A stretch of 6,742 nucleotides of DNA from an uncultured Desulfovibrio sp. GTDB lineage: Bacteria; Desulfobacterota; Desulfovibrionia; Desulfovibrionales; Desulfovibrionaceae. The position numbers and the translations under genes are program-made. Under the pieces are notes generated by a model that did no database searches, had not been told where the DNA came from, and was given only the letters and a program-made list of their open reading frames with translations. The stretch lies in contig CAMLXE010000101.1 in NCBI GenBank assembly GCA_946490455.1, positions 1 through 6,742 on the forward strand, given 5' to 3'. This document shows positions 5,614-6,742 of the stretch, piece by piece (position 1 is the first letter of the stretch; every line of letters begins with the position of its first letter).

Positions 5614-5934
5614 GCAAAATTTTGCGGCGTGCGCAGCTGTCCCATTCCCTGCCGTTCTGGTTCTGCTTCGGCCGGCCAGATTCCTTCGGAAGAAGCCGTT
5701 CCCTGTCCCAGCCTTCTCTCCGCAGGAAAGCAGCATCCTTCGGCATCAGGGCAGGCGTCTGAGGACACCAGACCTTCCGCAGCAATCTTTACAGGCAGGG
5801 GCTGCCGATCCGTTCAGCCCACGGAAAAGCCGGATTTTGCGGGACCTCTCATTCGTATCAGGACCGGCATCTGCGGGACCTGCGCTCGCATCCTGGCAGG
5901 CCGGAGAAACAGTATTCTCCATTTTCCGCGTATC
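5614..5934. other. 321-base spacer between rfaE2 and the tRNA-Ala promoter
   Basis: No supportable gene is seen; open frames here lack ribosome sites and family motifs or run antisense through the tRNA. The decamer TGCGGGACCT occurs twice (5838-5847 and 5872-5881). A short hairpin (GGAGAA 5903-5908 with TTCTCC 5915-5920) lies 14 bases after the rfaE2 stop, but no T-run follows it on the minus strand, so it is at most a weak transcription end. Confidence 0.5.
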
Positions 5935-6432
5935 CTACGCCTTTTTCCCGTATGCCCGGATATGCTCCACAAGATGCGTCGTTGAATAGCCTTCAAGCAG
6001 CGGCAGACTGACAACGCTGCCCCCTCTGGCCTGAACGATTTCCCGGCCTGCGATTCGTTCCGGGGCCCAGTCGCCGCCCTTGACCAGAACATCCGGCTGA
6101 ACGGCACGAATCAGTTCCACGGGAGTGTCTTCGTCAAAGCTGGTCACGAAATCGACACTCTCCAGATGCGCAAGGACAAAGGCCCTGACTTCATAGGGAT
6201 TGATGGGTCTGTCATCCCCCTTCCCCAGCCGTCTCACCGAGGCATCCGTATTGATCCCAAGGACAAGCACATCTCCCAGAGCCCGCGCCCTGCTGAGGAG
6301 GTCCACATGTCCCGGATGCAGGATGTCATAGCATCCATTGGTAAAAACGATCTTTTTCTTCTCCGTTCTGCATGCTTCCAGTCGGGGAAGCAGCTGTTCG
6401 AGCGAAAGCATCTTGGGATGAACCAGAGGCAT
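5935..6432 (-). CDS. rfaE2: D-glycero-beta-D-manno-heptose 1-phosphate adenylyltransferase
   Basis: This 165-residue cytoplasmic nucleotidyltransferase transfers AMP from ATP to heptose 1-phosphate, giving ADP-heptose for the inner core of lipopolysaccharide. It is equivalent to the C-terminal domain of the fused E. coli HldE; a stand-alone enzyme of about 160 residues is common where kinase and transferase are split. Visible motifs are VFTNGCYDILHPGH (29-42) with the catalytic HxGH (39-42), GINTDASVRRLG (59-70), DRPINP (74-79), VKGGDW (117-122) and the phosphate-binding GYSTT (148-152). The ATG at 6432 is chosen because AGGAGA (6444-6439) sits six bases upstream; an in-frame TTG at 6450 would put that site inside the gene. 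The heptose kinase gene is not in the window. Upstream on the same strand, 124 bases away, is the mucR-like gene. Confidence 0.95.
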   Translation of the reverse strand: MPLVHPKMLSLEQLLPRLEACRTEKKKIVFTNGCYDILHPGHVDLLSRARALGDVLVLGINTDASVRRLGKGDDRPINPYEVRAFVLAHLESVDFVTSFDEDTPVELIRAVQPDVLVKGGDWAPERIAGREIVQARGGSVVSLPLLEGYSTTHLVEHIRAYGKKA

Positions 6433-6448
6433 TGTACGTCTCCTGAAC

Positions 6449-6479
6449 AAAAGAGGGATTACCCGGTATGGGCAATCCC
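6449..6479 (-). terminator. hairpin between mucR-like gene and rfaE2, possible terminator or leader element
   Basis: On the minus strand GGGATTGCCC (6479-6470 region) pairs with GGGTAATCCC (6464-6455), ten pairs with one G-U, over a five-base loop (6469-6465). On the + strand the same position is an A-C mismatch, which favours function in the minus-strand transcript. The T-run after it is short (TCTTTT, 6454-6449). It ends about five bases before the rfaE2 Shine-Dalgarno sequence, so it could equally affect rfaE2 expression. Confidence 0.45.
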
Positions 6480-6556
6480 ATGATTTTCAGACAGCCGGCT
6501 GTGGCGTCTTTCCATTTCGGCTGGAAACAGCCTGTCCGCAGCCTGCCCGCCGGGGA

Positions 6557-6742
6557 TCAGATGGCCGACTTGCGACGTTTTTCCCACAGCTTCATATCTT
6601 TCATCTTTTTGCGCCGTTCGCGCTGAAGGCCCTTGCAGACCAGGGGCGTATCCTTTCTCAGTCCCCATTTTTCCCTGTAGGTCTCGGCATCAAGCTCATG
6701 ACCGGCAAGATGCTTGCGGGTCAGGATCTTGAAAACCTTGCC
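6557..6742 (-). CDS. MucR/Ros family transcriptional regulator, C-terminal fragment
   Basis: The last 61 codons are present; the N-terminus lies beyond the right edge. The fragment begins GKVFKILTRKHLAGH, the second half of the Ros/MucR zinc finger (the two cysteines would lie just outside; His11 and His15 are candidate zinc ligands). It continues with YREKWGLRKDTPLVCKGL, typical of the conserved part after the finger, and ends in a basic tail (RERRKKMKDMKLWEKRRKSAI). Proteins of this family bind DNA through the single finger and act as repressors or global regulators; Desulfovibrio genomes carry several. The target of this copy is not evident. The basic tail is consistent with DNA contact. 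Confidence 0.85.
   Translation of the reverse strand, partial: GKVFKILTRKHLAGHELDAETYREKWGLRKDTPLVCKGLQRERRKKMKDMKLWEKRRKSAI

Noticed and set aside
5501..5989. A 162-codon + strand frame
   Set aside because: It runs antisense through tRNA-Ala and its promoter and into the end of rfaE2, with no ribosome site or domain.
6433..6450. Upstream TTG start for rfaE2, adding six residues
   Set aside because: The AGGAGA ribosome site would be inside the coding region, and ATG 6432 is ideally spaced from it.
6491..6502. Perfect 12-base palindrome ACAGCCGGCTGT as an operator
   Set aside because: It lies downstream of the mucR-like gene with no promoter seen beside it; a palindrome this short in GC-rich DNA is weak evidence alone.
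1..6742. CRISPR arrays, insertion sequences, integrases
   Set aside because: I saw no regularly spaced repeats, no transposase or integrase motifs and no terminal inverted repeats with target duplications.

Overview
The window looks like chromosomal DNA from a Desulfovibrio-type sulfate reducer (Desulfovibrionaceae). The evidence is a desulfoferrodoxin–rubredoxin–rubredoxin:oxygen oxidoreductase gene order, a short Q-loop cytochrome bd oxidase, a MucR/Ros-type regulator and a stand-alone RfaE2 heptose adenylyltransferase. I assigned these families by reading motifs and recalling family sequences, not by a database search.

Left part (1-4115, + strand): an apparent oxygen-defence operon. It contains the 3' end of desulfoferrodoxin (superoxide reductase), rubredoxin (rub), rubredoxin:oxygen oxidoreductase (roo, a flavodiiron protein), cydA and cydB. 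Gaps between genes are 33 to 96 bases and the unit ends in a strong intrinsic terminator. In this reading, superoxide is reduced by desulfoferrodoxin. Rubredoxin passes electrons to that enzyme and to ROO, which reduces O2 to water in the cytoplasm. CydAB reduces O2 with quinol at the membrane. A weak hairpin plus T-run between rub and roo could make expression of the two halves unequal.

Middle part (4116-5482): mostly without recognisable protein genes. There is one small putative lipoprotein ORF (4250-4468), then about 550 bases with no gene I can support. After that comes a run of minus-strand intrinsic terminators. Between two of them lies a stretch able to form a closed multi-branch RNA structure. 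It has a possible -10 box and ends in a GC-rich hairpin and T-run (5178 down to 5022). This is the best candidate for an undescribed element, a structured small RNA that I cannot assign to a known family.

Right part (5483-6742, - strand): tRNA-Ala(CGC) with its own promoter and terminator, a 320-base spacer with no gene seen, rfaE2 (ADP-heptose synthesis for lipopolysaccharide core), and the C-terminal 61 codons of a MucR/Ros family regulator running off the window edge. These genes converge on the oxygen-defence operon.
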